From contig CM067546.1 in the NCBI GenBank assembly GCA_034509755.1, positions 34,928,383 through 34,992,382 on the forward strand: DNA of 64,000 nt, in the 5' to 3' direction. Numbering within the stretch: the stretch's first letter is position 1; each line of letters starts with the position of its first letter. Positions 41,090 to 51,440 of the stretch are shown here, piece after piece. The position numbers were made by a program, and so were the translations under genes. This stretch comes from Anisodus tanguticus. Taxonomy: Eukaryota; Streptophyta; Magnoliopsida; Solanales; Solanaceae. The notes below the pieces were generated by a model. The model did not search any database. It saw nothing but the letters and a program-made list of their open reading frames with translations, and was not told the DNA's origin.

Positions 41090-42940
41090 CTAAATTAGAT
41101 TCTTTGACTTTTGTATTTTAAATGCACTATTGTTTTTAAAGGGAGAGAGTAATCGTTAAAACTCTTATCTTTCACAATAAGAAATTAAATGCGGAAAGAC
41201 CACACTTGACTAATGACTTCCAACATTTTACAAGCAGCTAAAATGTCGGATCTCTAAAATGGCTAACAGTTTATGAGAATGGTTCATCTACACAAATAAG
41301 CAAATAAATATTTTGTATTAGAAATTGACCATATCTTAATGCTGTTTTCTTTTCCACACCATATCTTAATGCTTTGGATCCAAGTAAAGCGGCCTCCAAA
41401 CTCTGAAGAAAAGAAAAAAAAAAAAGGAAATATGACCAAATGTATGCTTGTATCATTAATCATTATCACATGGAGAAAAATATTGATAGGGATGTTTAAG
41501 ATTCCAATTTTGGGTTTATGCAATTTACAAGCGGGGCCAATATTAAGTACAATGTTAGTTTCAAGTACCCAAAAGCCAAAAGGTTTCTACTTATATCAAG
41601 TGAATAATATTAGCTCTCATCACTTATCATAAGTTGAATATTTAGAAATTTTGTGTTCGAGTTTCTGATAAGGAGGTAATTATAGTAGCGGAAGTTTTTT
41701 TTGATAGATTATATATACTGTGTGAATTTGAATTAGTCGGATTAATAATGATCGAATTGAGCCTAATCCATCCTCGGACACCGAATGATTATAAACAAAT
41801 AATATACTTAAGAACTCATTGATATAGCTGAATAATCTTAGCCTGCAATTGGTGAATACTACATTGACTTGATACATTATCATTTAAAAGACAATTTTGA
41901 GGTAAGATTATCTTTGAAATTATGGAATTTTCAAGTCAAAGTAGAATTGGTCTCTCTTCATACCTTACAAAGTTGTCGTACATTCGTTTTATATCTCCAA
42001 AAATTTCATAGAAGTTTTTCACCATTCTTTCTCCTAACCCGATCCTTTCCAGCCAGAACCCCCCCCCCCCCCCTCTCAATCCCCTCCAAAAAAGAAGAAA
42101 AATAGCATTTTATACTTTGAAATTCGCGCAATAAAAATTCTAAATTTGAGACTTTCAACACCCAAAATATTTTCTTAAATGAGGATTTTTGCGTTTGAAT
42201 GACGGTGTATAAATTTCACTCTCATCTTACAGAGACAAATTATAACAATATTAATACTAGTAATAATTTAATTTATGATTATGAGGATGTCTATGATACG
42301 AATAAAAATATTTCTAATTTAATAATATTTCCCTTCTTTGAGAAACTATTTTCATATTTGGTAACCTTGTTGGAAAAAACTTTTTTTTACCTTAAAAAAG
42401 TGTTTTCACCAAAAAGAAGAAAATTACTTCCACCAGTTATTAGCTGAAGTTATTTTTTTTTTTCAAAAAGTTTGAACTCTTATTCCAAGTCACTTGTCTC
42501 AACCAATACTTAAAGAACGAAGTTTCCATTATATTCTAAAGTATCACCATAACACTTTCTTCATATCCTAGAACTCCACTTTGTACCATTACCAAATATC
42601 ACATATAGGAGTGTAGTAAATCTAAAATAAAATTAAAGGGCTAAAGAATATTTTAAAAACTACTTGAAAGCAAAAGAATGTCTACAAAAAATCTTATAGA
42701 GATAGCTTAAAATTGCAGGAGAATGAAAAATAAAGGAGAGGAGGGGAGGGGGGTTGAGGATCACTTTAATTAGGGGCAAAGTGACCACAAAAGGTTAGAA
42801 TATTTGTAAGAAAGCACTATAGAAAAGAAAAAAACAGACTTAAAAAATGTTTTAACACAGATGATTAGTAAAGTTCGTACCAATTGAAAGAATACAATTT
42901 ACATTTTTCCATAGGAAAATCATATTCCTATTCTATTCCT
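41090..42940. other. AT-rich intergenic DNA
   Basis: No gene was seen. A run of 17 C residues lies near 42058-42074 and several A/T homopolymers follow. Short open frames here have no recognisable content. Confidence 0.5.
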
Positions 42941-42949
42941 AAAACCTTA

Positions 42950-43520
42950 TTCTACTTGGACACTAACTATACAAATATGGTAAGTGTACAATTCTAATAA
43001 TGTAATATTTACACTAAAATATTACAACAAACAATACCAAATTATTAGCCCAAACCGTGGGCATAACAGTGACCATATATACACTATATTCACACGATAT
43101 ACATAAGTATACCGTTTATGTTTAACACACCCCGCAGTCATAGCGGACGGTCTTCGTACGCTGAGACTATCCCTAAAATCTTCAAAAAGGACCGAGGGAA
43201 GACCATTTGTAAAGATGTCTACAATTTGATACCTGGAAGGGACATGACAGACGCGTACTTGTCCACGAGCGACCTTTTCGCGAACAAAGTGAATGTCCAT
43301 CTCGATATGTTTAGTGCGCTGGTGTTGAACCGGATTACTAGAAAGGTAGATGACACTAACATTATCACAATAAACCAAAGTCGCTTTCTAAATAGGACAA
43401 TAAAGCTCTAAAAGCAGATTACGTAACCAACATGATTCAGAGACCACATTGACTACCCCTCGATACTCGGCCTCTGCACTGGAGCGGAATAAAGTCGACT
43501 AACGTTTCGCAGACTATGAC
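42950..43520 (-). pseudogene. copia RNase H tail plus 3' LTR fragment, minus strand
   Basis: On the minus strand 43378-43135 reads YCDNVSVIYLSSNPVQHQRT, KHIEMDIHFVREKVARGQVR and DIFTNGLPSVLFEDF, the C-terminus of copia RNase H, close to elements 1 and 3. After a short ACTGCGGGG tract comes LTR-like DNA with GTGTATATATGG. The rest of the element is missing on the 5' side, where the sequence changes near 43520. DIFTKG has become DIFTNG. Confidence 0.85.
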
Positions 43521-43535
43521 TTAACTTAATGCCTA

Positions 43536-43678
43536 TTTGGGTCAAACTTTCAAGAATTGGATTTCAAATATTAGAGTGCTAGATGATTAAGCCTTTGACG
43601 GTGGATAGTAATACAGAAAAGAAGAATGAATTAAATTTTGCAAGGCTGCTCATTGAGGTAAAAATTGGAGATCATTTG
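43536..43678 (+). pseudogene. LINE ORF1 (DUF4283 type) fragment, left of copia 3
   Basis: The frame reads MPIWVKLSRIGFQ, then a stop, then KPLTVDSNTEKKNELNF and ARLLIEVKIGDHL. It continues in frame across the copia 3 insertion at 48391. It matches the DUF4283/zf-CCHC_4 architecture of plant LINE ORF1-like proteins (WVxLxxL, then IGKPL-VD, then ARLLVE). ORF1 proteins bind LINE RNA. It is decayed and interrupted. Confidence 0.65.
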
Positions 43679-43774
43679 TATTAGCGAATATTCTCCGAAT
43701 ATTCACAATATATTTTGTAATTAAGATAGATGTATATTTAAGGTAACTTAGGATTCTTATTGTATTAGGAACCC
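43679..43774 (+). repeat. Partial 5' LTR of copia 3
   Basis: It matches the first 95 bp of the 3' LTR (GAATATTCTCCGAATATTCAC, to ATTGTATTAGGAA) and then jumps to leader sequence (CCCTAACGATTTTT). The remaining LTR and the PBS are deleted. Confidence 0.85.
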
Positions 43775-43817
43775 TAACGATTTTTCCCTTCGGTCGACGG
43801 CAAGACCGGCTGCCACC

Positions 43818-44579
43818 ATGTCTTCCCCTACAAATTTTGGTTCCTCCACTGGCACTTTTGACAACCCCTCTCAACGATCATTGTCTTCTTTTCACCCGGC
43901 TTTCGCCGTTACCAACATCAAGAACTCTATCCCTGTAATTCTTGACCAAGAAGACTGTCAATATTCCATGTTGACAAAACTGTTCTATATTCATGCATGT
44001 GCGTACAACGTGCTCGGCCATATTGATGACTCTGTTCCTTGTCCTACCGATATCGCCGAATCAACATGGCGTCGCCTTGACGCCATCGTCAAACAATGGA
44101 TATACGACACCATCTCAAAAGACTTGTTGTGTACTATCATGAAAACAGGTGCTATGGCACGTGACCTTTGGGTACGGTTGGAAGAAATCTTTCAGGACAA
44201 TAAAAATACTCGGACAATGTGTTTGGAGGAGCAATTCAACAATACGCGTCTCGAGAATTTTAACAACATGTCCAAATATTGTAAACAATTGAAAATCATA
44301 GCCGATCAACTGTCCAACGTCGGGACATCTGTTTCTGAAACCAAGATAGTACTTCAATTAGTTGCTGGCTTACCGAAAGGTGAATACCATACACTTGCAA
44401 CAATAATTCAACAAGCCGACCCACTACCAAGTTTCACCAAGGCACGGTCACAACTATTGTTGGAAGAAACCCGACGTGCTAAACAAGAGGAGCATAATCA
44501 AAAGGTGTTAGCCGTTGACGGGATGGCACCACCGACAGCCAACACCACCCTGCCACCACCGCAAGACCACCACCAGTAG
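43818..44579 (+). CDS. copia 3 gag, intact open frame
   Basis: An open frame of 253 residues from ATG 43818. It contains DIAESTWRRLDAIVKQWIYD, LWVRLEEIFQDNKNTR, LEEQFNNTRLENFNNMSKYC, IADQLSNVGTSVSETKIVLQ and LPKGEYHTLATIIQQADPLP in the order of UBN2-type gag. No zinc knuckle is visible; the downstream region is Gly/Asn/Lys-rich in a shifted frame. Gag would form virus-like particles in the cytoplasm. It is the best-preserved transposon ORF in the window, but its normal continuation into protease is broken after 44579, so it is at most a gag-only product. Classified as a retrotransposon ORF, not a host gene. Confidence 0.85.
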   Translation: MSSPTNFGSSTGTFDNPSQRSLSSFHPAFAVTNIKNSIPVILDQEDCQYSMLTKLFYIHACAYNVLGHIDDSVPCPTDIAESTWRRLDAIVKQWIYDTISKDLLCTIMKTGAMARDLWVRLEEIFQDNKNTRTMCLEEQFNNTRLENFNNMSKYCKQLKIIADQLSNVGTSVSETKIVLQLVAGLPKGEYHTLATIIQQADPLPSFTKARSQLLLEETRRAKQEEHNQKVLAVDGMAPPTANTTLPPPQDHHQ

Positions 44580-46776
44580 CAGTCCCACGGCGGAGGCCGC
44601 GACAATAATAACAAAGGCAAGGGCCGCGGCAAGGGCCACAAAAATCAACAAACAGGCCCAAACCATGCACTTTACTTCCAGTGGGCTGGACCGCCAGCCT
44701 AGCCTAATACCAGGAACTGGGCCTCGCCTGCCTGCCTTTACCCAATTGCAGTGGCCCATTTCCAGCAGCCTGCTTGGTCCAGTGGCCTATTAGGCTCTGG
44801 CCCAGCCAACAGGCAGGCCCACCCGCAGCAGCAGCAGGCCCACATGGCTTCGGTCTAACAGCACCGGCAAGGCAGCAGCCTGGCCCCCACTGATTTGGGA
44901 CAGGCCTTCAGCACCGTGAACCTTTAACTGCCCGATGAAAATTGGTACATGGACACCAGAGCCACATCTCACCTCACCCGGTCGTTAGGTAACTTATCTC
45001 AACTACTTTAGTTAAAGTGTCCTCAATTTATTACTATCGGCAATGGTCATCGCATTCCAATTGAAGGTTACGGTAACACACATACCAAACATCCTCACCC
45101 GCATTTCTCCCTAAACCACGTCCTTTACACACCCAACATCATTAAAAATTTAATCTCTGTTAGAAAATTCACTCGCAATAATTCTGTGTCTGTCGAATTT
45201 GACCCTTTTGGTTTTTTTGTGAAGGATCTCAATACGGGGAAAATTCTTATGCGCTGCAATAGTGTGAGAGACCTCTATCCCTTCACTCAATCTTCCGCTG
45301 TCAGAACTCATTCACTTGTCTCCCTTGTTGCTATCTCTCCGTCAACTTGGCATAACAGACTCGGACACCCAGGAGATTCTGTTTTTAATATTCTTAGGAC
45401 TAATAAGCATATTCAATGTAATAATGGGAAACTTGCCAAACACTGTTTTTCTTGCCCACTTGGCAAACATACTCATATTCCATTTATGTCATCCAACAGT
45501 ATTACTTTTTCTCCATTTGATATTGTTCATGCTGATTTGTGGACATCCCCGATTGTCAGTTCCTTGGATCACAAATTCTATGTAGTATTATTAGATGATT
45601 TTTCACACTTTGTATGGATCTACCCACTAAAGTTCAAATATGAAGTGTTTTCCAAGTTCCTTGAATTTCAAAAATTCATTAAAATACAGTTTGAAAAATC
45701 TATAAAATATTTTCAATGTGATAATGGACGTGAATTTAATAATTCAGCATTTCACAATTTCTGCTCTAAACAAGGTATGATTTTCCATTTTTCCTGTCCC
45801 TACACTTCCTCCCAAAACGGCAAAGCTGAAAGAATCATCCGTACCATCAATAACATGGTACATACCCTTCTCTTTCATGCCAGTATTCCACTGTCATTCT
45901 GGGTCTACGCTGTCAAAATGGTAGAATACCTCCTTAACATTTTACCAACCAACACTCTTCAAAACAAGACCCCAATCGAAATCTTATACCGTAGGTTTCC
46001 CTCTTATAACCAAATACGCATCTTCGATTGCCTATGCTACCCCAACCTGGCCTCCACTGCATCTCACAAACTAGCCACACGCACCACACCATGTGTATTC
46101 GTCGGTTTCTCACCTAATCATCGGGGTTACTTGTGCTATGACATAACCACGCGTAAGGTCATTGTCTCACGTCACGTCACATTCGACGAGGCGAACTATC
46201 CATTTTCAAACCTTCGGAAATTCCAAAACACAAATTACACATTTCTAGATGAGTCTCCTCTAATCCAATCGATGTGTCTCCGAAACAGTTTTCAGTTCCG
46301 ATGCAGACTGCTCCAGCAGCTACGTCACCCACACTGTCCGGTGTTGTCGCCAACCACACACACCCCTCTCTCGATTGAACCCCCCACTGCGCGACACCTC
46401 CACTGCTCGATCAGCCATCGACCCGAGACCAACCACCACCCCTCTAGAAACAGCAAGTCCGCAACCCCATATCGACCTGCAGCCATTGCTGCCTCCAGAA
46501 CCAGTACCTCAACAGCCCCAAACTCCCAGTCCAGACCTCCCACTACTGCCTACCCATCGCATGGAGACTCGTGCACAACACGGGATCTTCAAACCCATGG
46601 TTCACTTCAACCTCTCCACACAAACCTTATCACCCATTCCAAAAAATCCAAAACTAGCAAAACTGGACTCTAATTGGAATGCGGCCATGTGCGATGAGTT
46701 TAACGCTTTAACCAATTTGAACATTTGGGATTTGGTACCTAGACCAGACGGTGTGAATGTTATCCGGTGTATGTGA
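44580..46776 (+). pseudogene. copia 3 protease and integrase, broken
   Basis: After a shifted Gly/Gln-rich region the protease site at about 44938-44980 reads NWYMDTRATSHL; DTG has become DTR, which should destroy catalysis, and a stop follows at about 45009. From 45186 a 495-codon frame holds GAG-pre-integrase (STWHNRLGHPGDSVFNIL), the integrase core (VVLLDDFSHFVWIYPLKF, YFQCDNGREFNNSAFHNFC, SQNGKAERIIRTINNMVHTL) with its acidic residues, and the post-core region (CVFVGFSPNHRGYLCYD). The frame then shifts near 46260. The linker with HRMETRAQHGIFKP lies at 46550-46596 in another frame. Confidence 0.9.
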
Positions 46777-48180
46777 CTATTTCGTCATAAGTTCAGAGAC
46801 AGTGGTGACTTGGAGCGGTATAAGGCAAGACTAGTTGCCAATGACACTAATCAGCAGGATGGTATTGATTGTGGTGAGACATTCAGTCCGGTTGTTAAAC
46901 TGGTCACTATTCGGACTTTTCTCAGTATTGTTATGGGCATGCATTGGCCGATTCATCAGCTTGATGTCAAGAATGCATTTCTTCATGGAGATTTGAAAGA
47001 AAATGTGAACATGCATCAGCCCCTGGCTTTGTTCATCAGGCAGTTCCGCAGTTTGTATGTCATCTCAGGAAATCATTGTATGGATTGAAACAGGCACCCC
47101 GCGCTTGGTATGATTGCTTTGCCAGATATCTTATGCAGATCAGTTTTATATGTAGGAGGTGTGATAACTCTCTATTCACTTTTCATCGAGGTAGCAACAC
47201 TGCTTATTTGCTATTATGTGTGGATGGCATTGTTCTTACTGCCTCATCTGACGGTTTGAAGAATGAAATCATTGTTTTACTCAAAACTGAATTTGCTATG
47301 ACTGACTTGGGCAAGCTGAGTTATTTTTTGGGTATATCAGTGACCAGATCTGCAGCCACTATGTTTTTGTGTCAGCGTAAATATGCAGAAGAGATAGTAT
47401 ACAGGGCTAAGATGACAAATTATAAAATTATGCCAACTCCGGTTGACTTGAAATCCAAGCTCAATGCCAATGACGGTGCGCCAGTTTCTGATCCCACTCT
47501 ATATCGGAGTCTTGCAAGTGCCCTTCAGTATCTTACATTTAGTAGGCCTGATATTGCATATGCCGTTCAGCAGGTGTGTATGTTTATGCACGACCCCTTT
47601 AGAGTCCCATTTTGCCGCCCTCAAACATATTATCAGATACGTTAAGGGCACACTGGACTTTGGATTACATCTCTACCCATCTGCCCCAACCAAGTTACTC
47701 TCCTACACGGATGCAGATTGGGTAGGATGCCCCGACACACGTCCCTCCACCTCAGGCTACTGTGTATTTCTTGGAGATAATCTTATCTCATGGTCCGCCA
47801 AGCGGTAGGCCACGCTATCCCGTTCGAGTGCTGAAGCAGAATATCGCGGAGTTGCTAATGTCGTTGCTGAAATTTGTTGGCTCCGAAATCTTCTTTTGGA
47901 ACTCCAGTGTCCACTACGAAAGACGTCTATAGTTTATTGTGACAACATATCTGCCATCTATATGTCTCATAATCCGGTCCAACATCAGCGAACCAAGCAT
48001 ATTGAGATGGATATTCACTTTGTGCGAGAGAAGGTTGTCCGTGGTCAGGTCAAAATATTACATGTGCCTTCCTCCTATCAGTATGCAGACATTTTCACAA
48101 AGGGACTACCGAGACAGCTTTTCACCGACTTCCGATCCAGCCTTAGCGTTCGGCCTCCTCCCACTCCGACTGAGGGGGAG
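46600..48180 (+). pseudogene. copia 3 reverse transcriptase and RNase H, broken
   Basis: RT begins with NWNAAMCDEFNALTNLNIWD and is stopped by TGA near 46773. It continues at 46810-47088 (YKARLVANDTNQQDGIDCGE, QLDVKNAFLHGDLKENVNM) and 47076-47645. The catalytic box reads LLCVDGIVLT, so YVDD is now CVDG and the second Asp is lost. RNase H follows at 47464-47808 (YTDADWVGCPDTRPSTSGYC) and 47896-48186 (YCDNISAIYMSHNPVQHQRT). A CTGAGGGGGAG purine tract abuts the 3' LTR. Inactive. Confidence 0.9.
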
Positions 48181-48385
48181 TATTAGTGAATATTCTCCGA
48201 ATATTCACAGTATATTTTATAACTATGATAGATGTATATTTAAGGTAACTTATGATTCTTATTGTATTAGGAATCAACCATTTAAGGTAAGTTAAGATTC
48301 TTATTGTATTAAGAATCAACATCTGTACAACTATATATATTGTGAATAATGAAAGGAATTCTAAGGGAAATTATTCTATCTTACA
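48181..48385 (+). repeat. 3' LTR of copia 3 (205 bp)
   Basis: It begins TATTAGTGAATATTC and ends ATCTTACA before the TSD ATTTG. A roughly 43-bp segment with TTTAAGGTAA and TTCTTATTGTATTA is tandemly repeated inside (about 48238-48323). The TATA region is ACTATATATATTG near 48330. Confidence 0.9.
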
Positions 48386-48390
48386 ATTTG

Positions 48391-48545
48391 CCTGAATTGA
48401 TCTACCTCAGGAATGAGAAAGGGGATATCATTGCACAGAGTATCTGCAAGAAGTATGGCCACTCAGCTGAAGTTTGTAGGAAGAACAAGGTTAAGACTAA
48501 GGAAGAGAAGGGGACTGGGCACACAAACCAGGGTGAAGGGTGAAG
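48391..48545 (+). pseudogene. LINE ORF1 (DUF4283 type) fragment, right of copia 3, with CCHC knuckle
   Basis: This continues the frame interrupted at 43678: PELIYLRNEKGDIIAQSICK, then KYGHSAEVCRKNKVKTKEE. CKKYGHSAEVC is the second half of a zf-CCHC_4 knuckle; the first Cys was lost or deleted (position taken by SIC). A Lys/Glu/Gly-rich tail follows and stops at 48541. Confidence 0.65.
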
Positions 48546-48999
48546 GGTCAATTATGCAGGATCCTACACCTGCTGAGGCTTCTCAAATTACAGCAATGCA
48601 GAAGCCCCTAAGGAATTCACCAGTTTCTCCAAATAAGCAATTAACAGCGGGTACGACAACTATTGGATGGGTGCAACCAGTATGAACAAGGAGGACAACT
48701 AGTAGATTAGTTGGATGGGTGCAACCAGTAGATTAATTTCAAGGTAATAATTCTAGACTCCCACGTGGTGGTTATACATGATTTCTTTGAAGATAAACCG
48801 GTAAAATATGTTTTATATGTGTATCAGTTGTATGTGATATATTTAAGTCTGAATATTAATCATGTAAATCTTAAAAATTAAAGTGTGTTTAGTTTTTATT
48901 TATTTTATAACCACTTAACAAGTCTAAATAGATATGAAAGATTAACATATATAACAAAATTCTAATATTATTGGGATATCTATTCAAAGACCTCTACAA

Positions 49000-49420
49000 A
49001 TATGGCAGTTTACCACTATCAGTCAACTTTGATTTCAACGCTAATCACTGCCATCCACCATTATCAACTATCATCGTTGCCCATCAATATTAATTATTAC
49101 TATCCACCACTCACAACCAGCATTGCCGTCAATCACCACAATCAAATTATTCACCATTTACAATCATCACCACCAATTATTATTGATAATCTCCGATCAG
49201 CCACTACTATACTTTGCCAACCACCACATCATTCACCCCATCATTAATTATCTTTATCATCCACCATAATTATAGTTGCCCTCATCAGTCGCCATCGTTA
49301 ACCACTATTACTGACCAACATCACCTTTAGCTACTACTCATAATCACACTATCAACTAACACCTTTCCAAATCTATACTCATAATCACAATCGCTAGCCA
49401 TCGTCACCACCGCTAGCAGT
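49000..49420 (+). repeat. Low-complexity A/C/T tract, G-poor on + strand
   Basis: About 400 bp built of CCACCA-, ATCACC- and ATTATC-like words with very few G residues on this strand. An 81-codon frame through it (49002-49247) is compositionally biased and not a credible protein. Confidence 0.7.
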
Positions 49421-49884
49421 CATATAATTTTTTTTTAAATATTCCGTTGTTGTTGTATTAGATTGTTATAGATTATTAAAATCTTATACTTATTAATCTT
49501 TTAATACAAACAAGTTTTATATATTGGACGTTGAGAAAACAAATAGTCTTGATTGTTTACTATTCAAATCTTAAATATAACATTTTAATATTAAGATCAC
49601 ATTTTCAAATTTTAATACACATCTTGATATTAAATGCAACATCTTAATTATAATAACACAGTAAAATAGAGTATCCGGAGTGCAAGTTTAGTGAAATAAC
49701 GGATGAAGCAGAGGTGAAAGTGAAGATTGATACACAAGTCATACTCGAGTGGATGTTTCAAGTGTAGTGATTCTATAATCTAAGGAAAATGTGAGATTAA
49801 CGATGATAAGACTAGTCTCCTCTTCTTCTCATCTTCTCCTTATTTAGTATTACACTTCTTTTGAATCGATGATCTATCAGAAAT

Positions 49885-49990
49885 AGTGTTTATATACCCA
49901 CAAAGGTAAGAATAAGGTCTACGTACATCCTACCATTCTTATACCCCATTTGTAAGATTACACCGAAATATATTATTATTATTATTAATT
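49885..49990 (+). mobile_element. RTE LINE/SINE 3'-tail remnant
   Basis: CACAAAGGTAAGAATAAGGT, CTACGTACATCCTACCATTC, ACCCCATTTGTAAGATTACACC and (ATT)n match the 3' tail seen at 14.83 kb, here in + orientation. The body of the element is absent. Confidence 0.6.
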
Positions 49991-50877
49991 ATAATAAGAA
50001 TAAATAGGACTAAGTCACTCATCCACTACCTATATGGGAATTTAACAAACTTTAACTCGGGAATATCTTTAGTACAACTGGAATTACCAACAAGATGCAA
50101 CTACAAGAACAAAACCTGCAACTCCAATTCTCCTTCGGTGACAGTTGTGATTCACAGGTCTATTTGATCTTTTCTCTTTCCAATATTTTTCTATATTCTC
50201 TCTTTGTTGGAATACTGTCACATTCGTAGTGGCTGATTTCTCAAGGAATCTTCACATATATCACCACCATTAAGGCACTACACAAGTAAACCTTTTTAAA
50301 ACTATTCAATCATGCAGCCTTGTCATAACTACCAGTTTATCCACATTTAAATAAAGTTGATATAATATATAATATACTAAAGTATAAAATTATCTCTTCT
50401 TTATCCAATCAACATCTCCACCAATCACCCTACAACTAACACAGACTTTAATTTTGGAATATCTATTGATGGTAGGTGTACAACATTCAAAACTAGTTCA
50501 TGACCCTTTGTGATGATTTAACCATTTCTAGTACAAATTTTTTTCCAATTACATTCCACCATTTAGACGTTTATGGTGAACCAATCACAACTTTTTGAAG
50601 CTTTTCTGGAAAGTAAAAATCTGGTGAGCCTAAACCATCATTCCTTATTAGAGTTACTCAAGTCTTTATCAACGTTAATTATGATAAAAACACAGACTAT
50701 ATTGAATTTGACAAGACCATAAAGAGATGAAACTTTAGGGATCAGTTGGTTGGGAACAAAGTTATTCTGGAATTAATTTTATAATTTCACATCCAATATA
50801 GGATAAACAATACCATATATTAGTCTATAATTTATATTGATTTTAGCTAATACCCCTAATCCAACGATAAATGTAAT

Positions 50878-51300
50878 TGTAGACACTGAAATTTTACGAG
50901 ACTCTACAAGACGAGTCCAATTCATCTTCAAAAAGGTTTGTTAGGATTTTTTGGAGGCTACTCTACCCTAAACTCTAGCTCACACCTATAAAAAGGATAC
51001 ATATTCCCTTGAAAATGCGTCTCAAAAATTTCAAAAATCCATGACATATTCATAATGAGATCAAGACATCAAATAATGCCTTTACCAAATTGCACGACGT
51101 TCTTGGAGATCAAATACATTACAAGGAGGTCTCCATCATCCTACTTTTGAGAAATATGCTACTGACGACCTCGAATCACGGAGAAAATTTATGAGAGAAA
51201 AATCAAGAGAATAAATAAAATTGTACCCGCACTATTTATCAAAAATATTCTTGTTTGTGGTTGCAATTTATTTTCCACATATCAAAATTTTGGTACAACA
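50878..51300 (+). repeat. TRIM LTR 1
   Basis: Begins TGTAGACACTGAAATTTT, contains CACACCTATAAAAAGGATAC (TATA box) and ends GGTACAACA. It is followed by CATTGGCACGTCCAGTG, the putative primer-binding region. Confidence 0.88.
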
Positions 51301-51432
51301 CATTGGCACGTCCAGTGAGACCAAATCTGCTCTTCATCTCTTCTTTCACAAATCAGATTTGAAAAATCTGGAGCCACAAAATCGCAAAGATGTAAGCTCC
51401 ATGTTTATGGGTACTTCAAGTCTCGTCTGTGA

Positions 51433-51440
51433 GTTTCGTC
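51433..51440. repeat. hAT target-site duplication, left
   Basis: GTTTCGTC, identical to 54877-54884. Confidence 0.9.

Larger units (their letters stand above)
43679..48385 (+). mobile_element. Ty1/copia retrotransposon 3, complete insertion with TSD
   Basis: The TSD ATTTG occurs at 43674-43678 and 48386-48390. Both LTRs begin TATTAG and the 3' LTR ends TTACA, so the termini are TA...CA rather than TG...CA. Inside are gag, protease, integrase, RT and RNase H in copia order. The 5' LTR is cut short after about 95 bp and the primer-binding site is gone, so the element cannot replicate. Gag is still fully open, so decay is fairly recent. It inserted into a DUF4283-type LINE remnant. Confidence 0.93.
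48546..50734. other. Intergenic DNA between copia 3 and the nested cluster
   Basis: No gene was identified. It includes a short direct repeat (GGATGGGTGCAACCAGTA at about 48666 and 48714), the low-complexity tract at 49000-49420, an RTE/SINE tail at 49885-49990, and unassigned AT-rich sequence. Confidence 0.5.

Noticed and set aside
44479..44972. Minus-strand frames with Ala/Leu-rich sequence opposite copia 3 gag
   Set aside because: Shadows of the Gly/Gln/Pro-rich gag tail read on the other strand.
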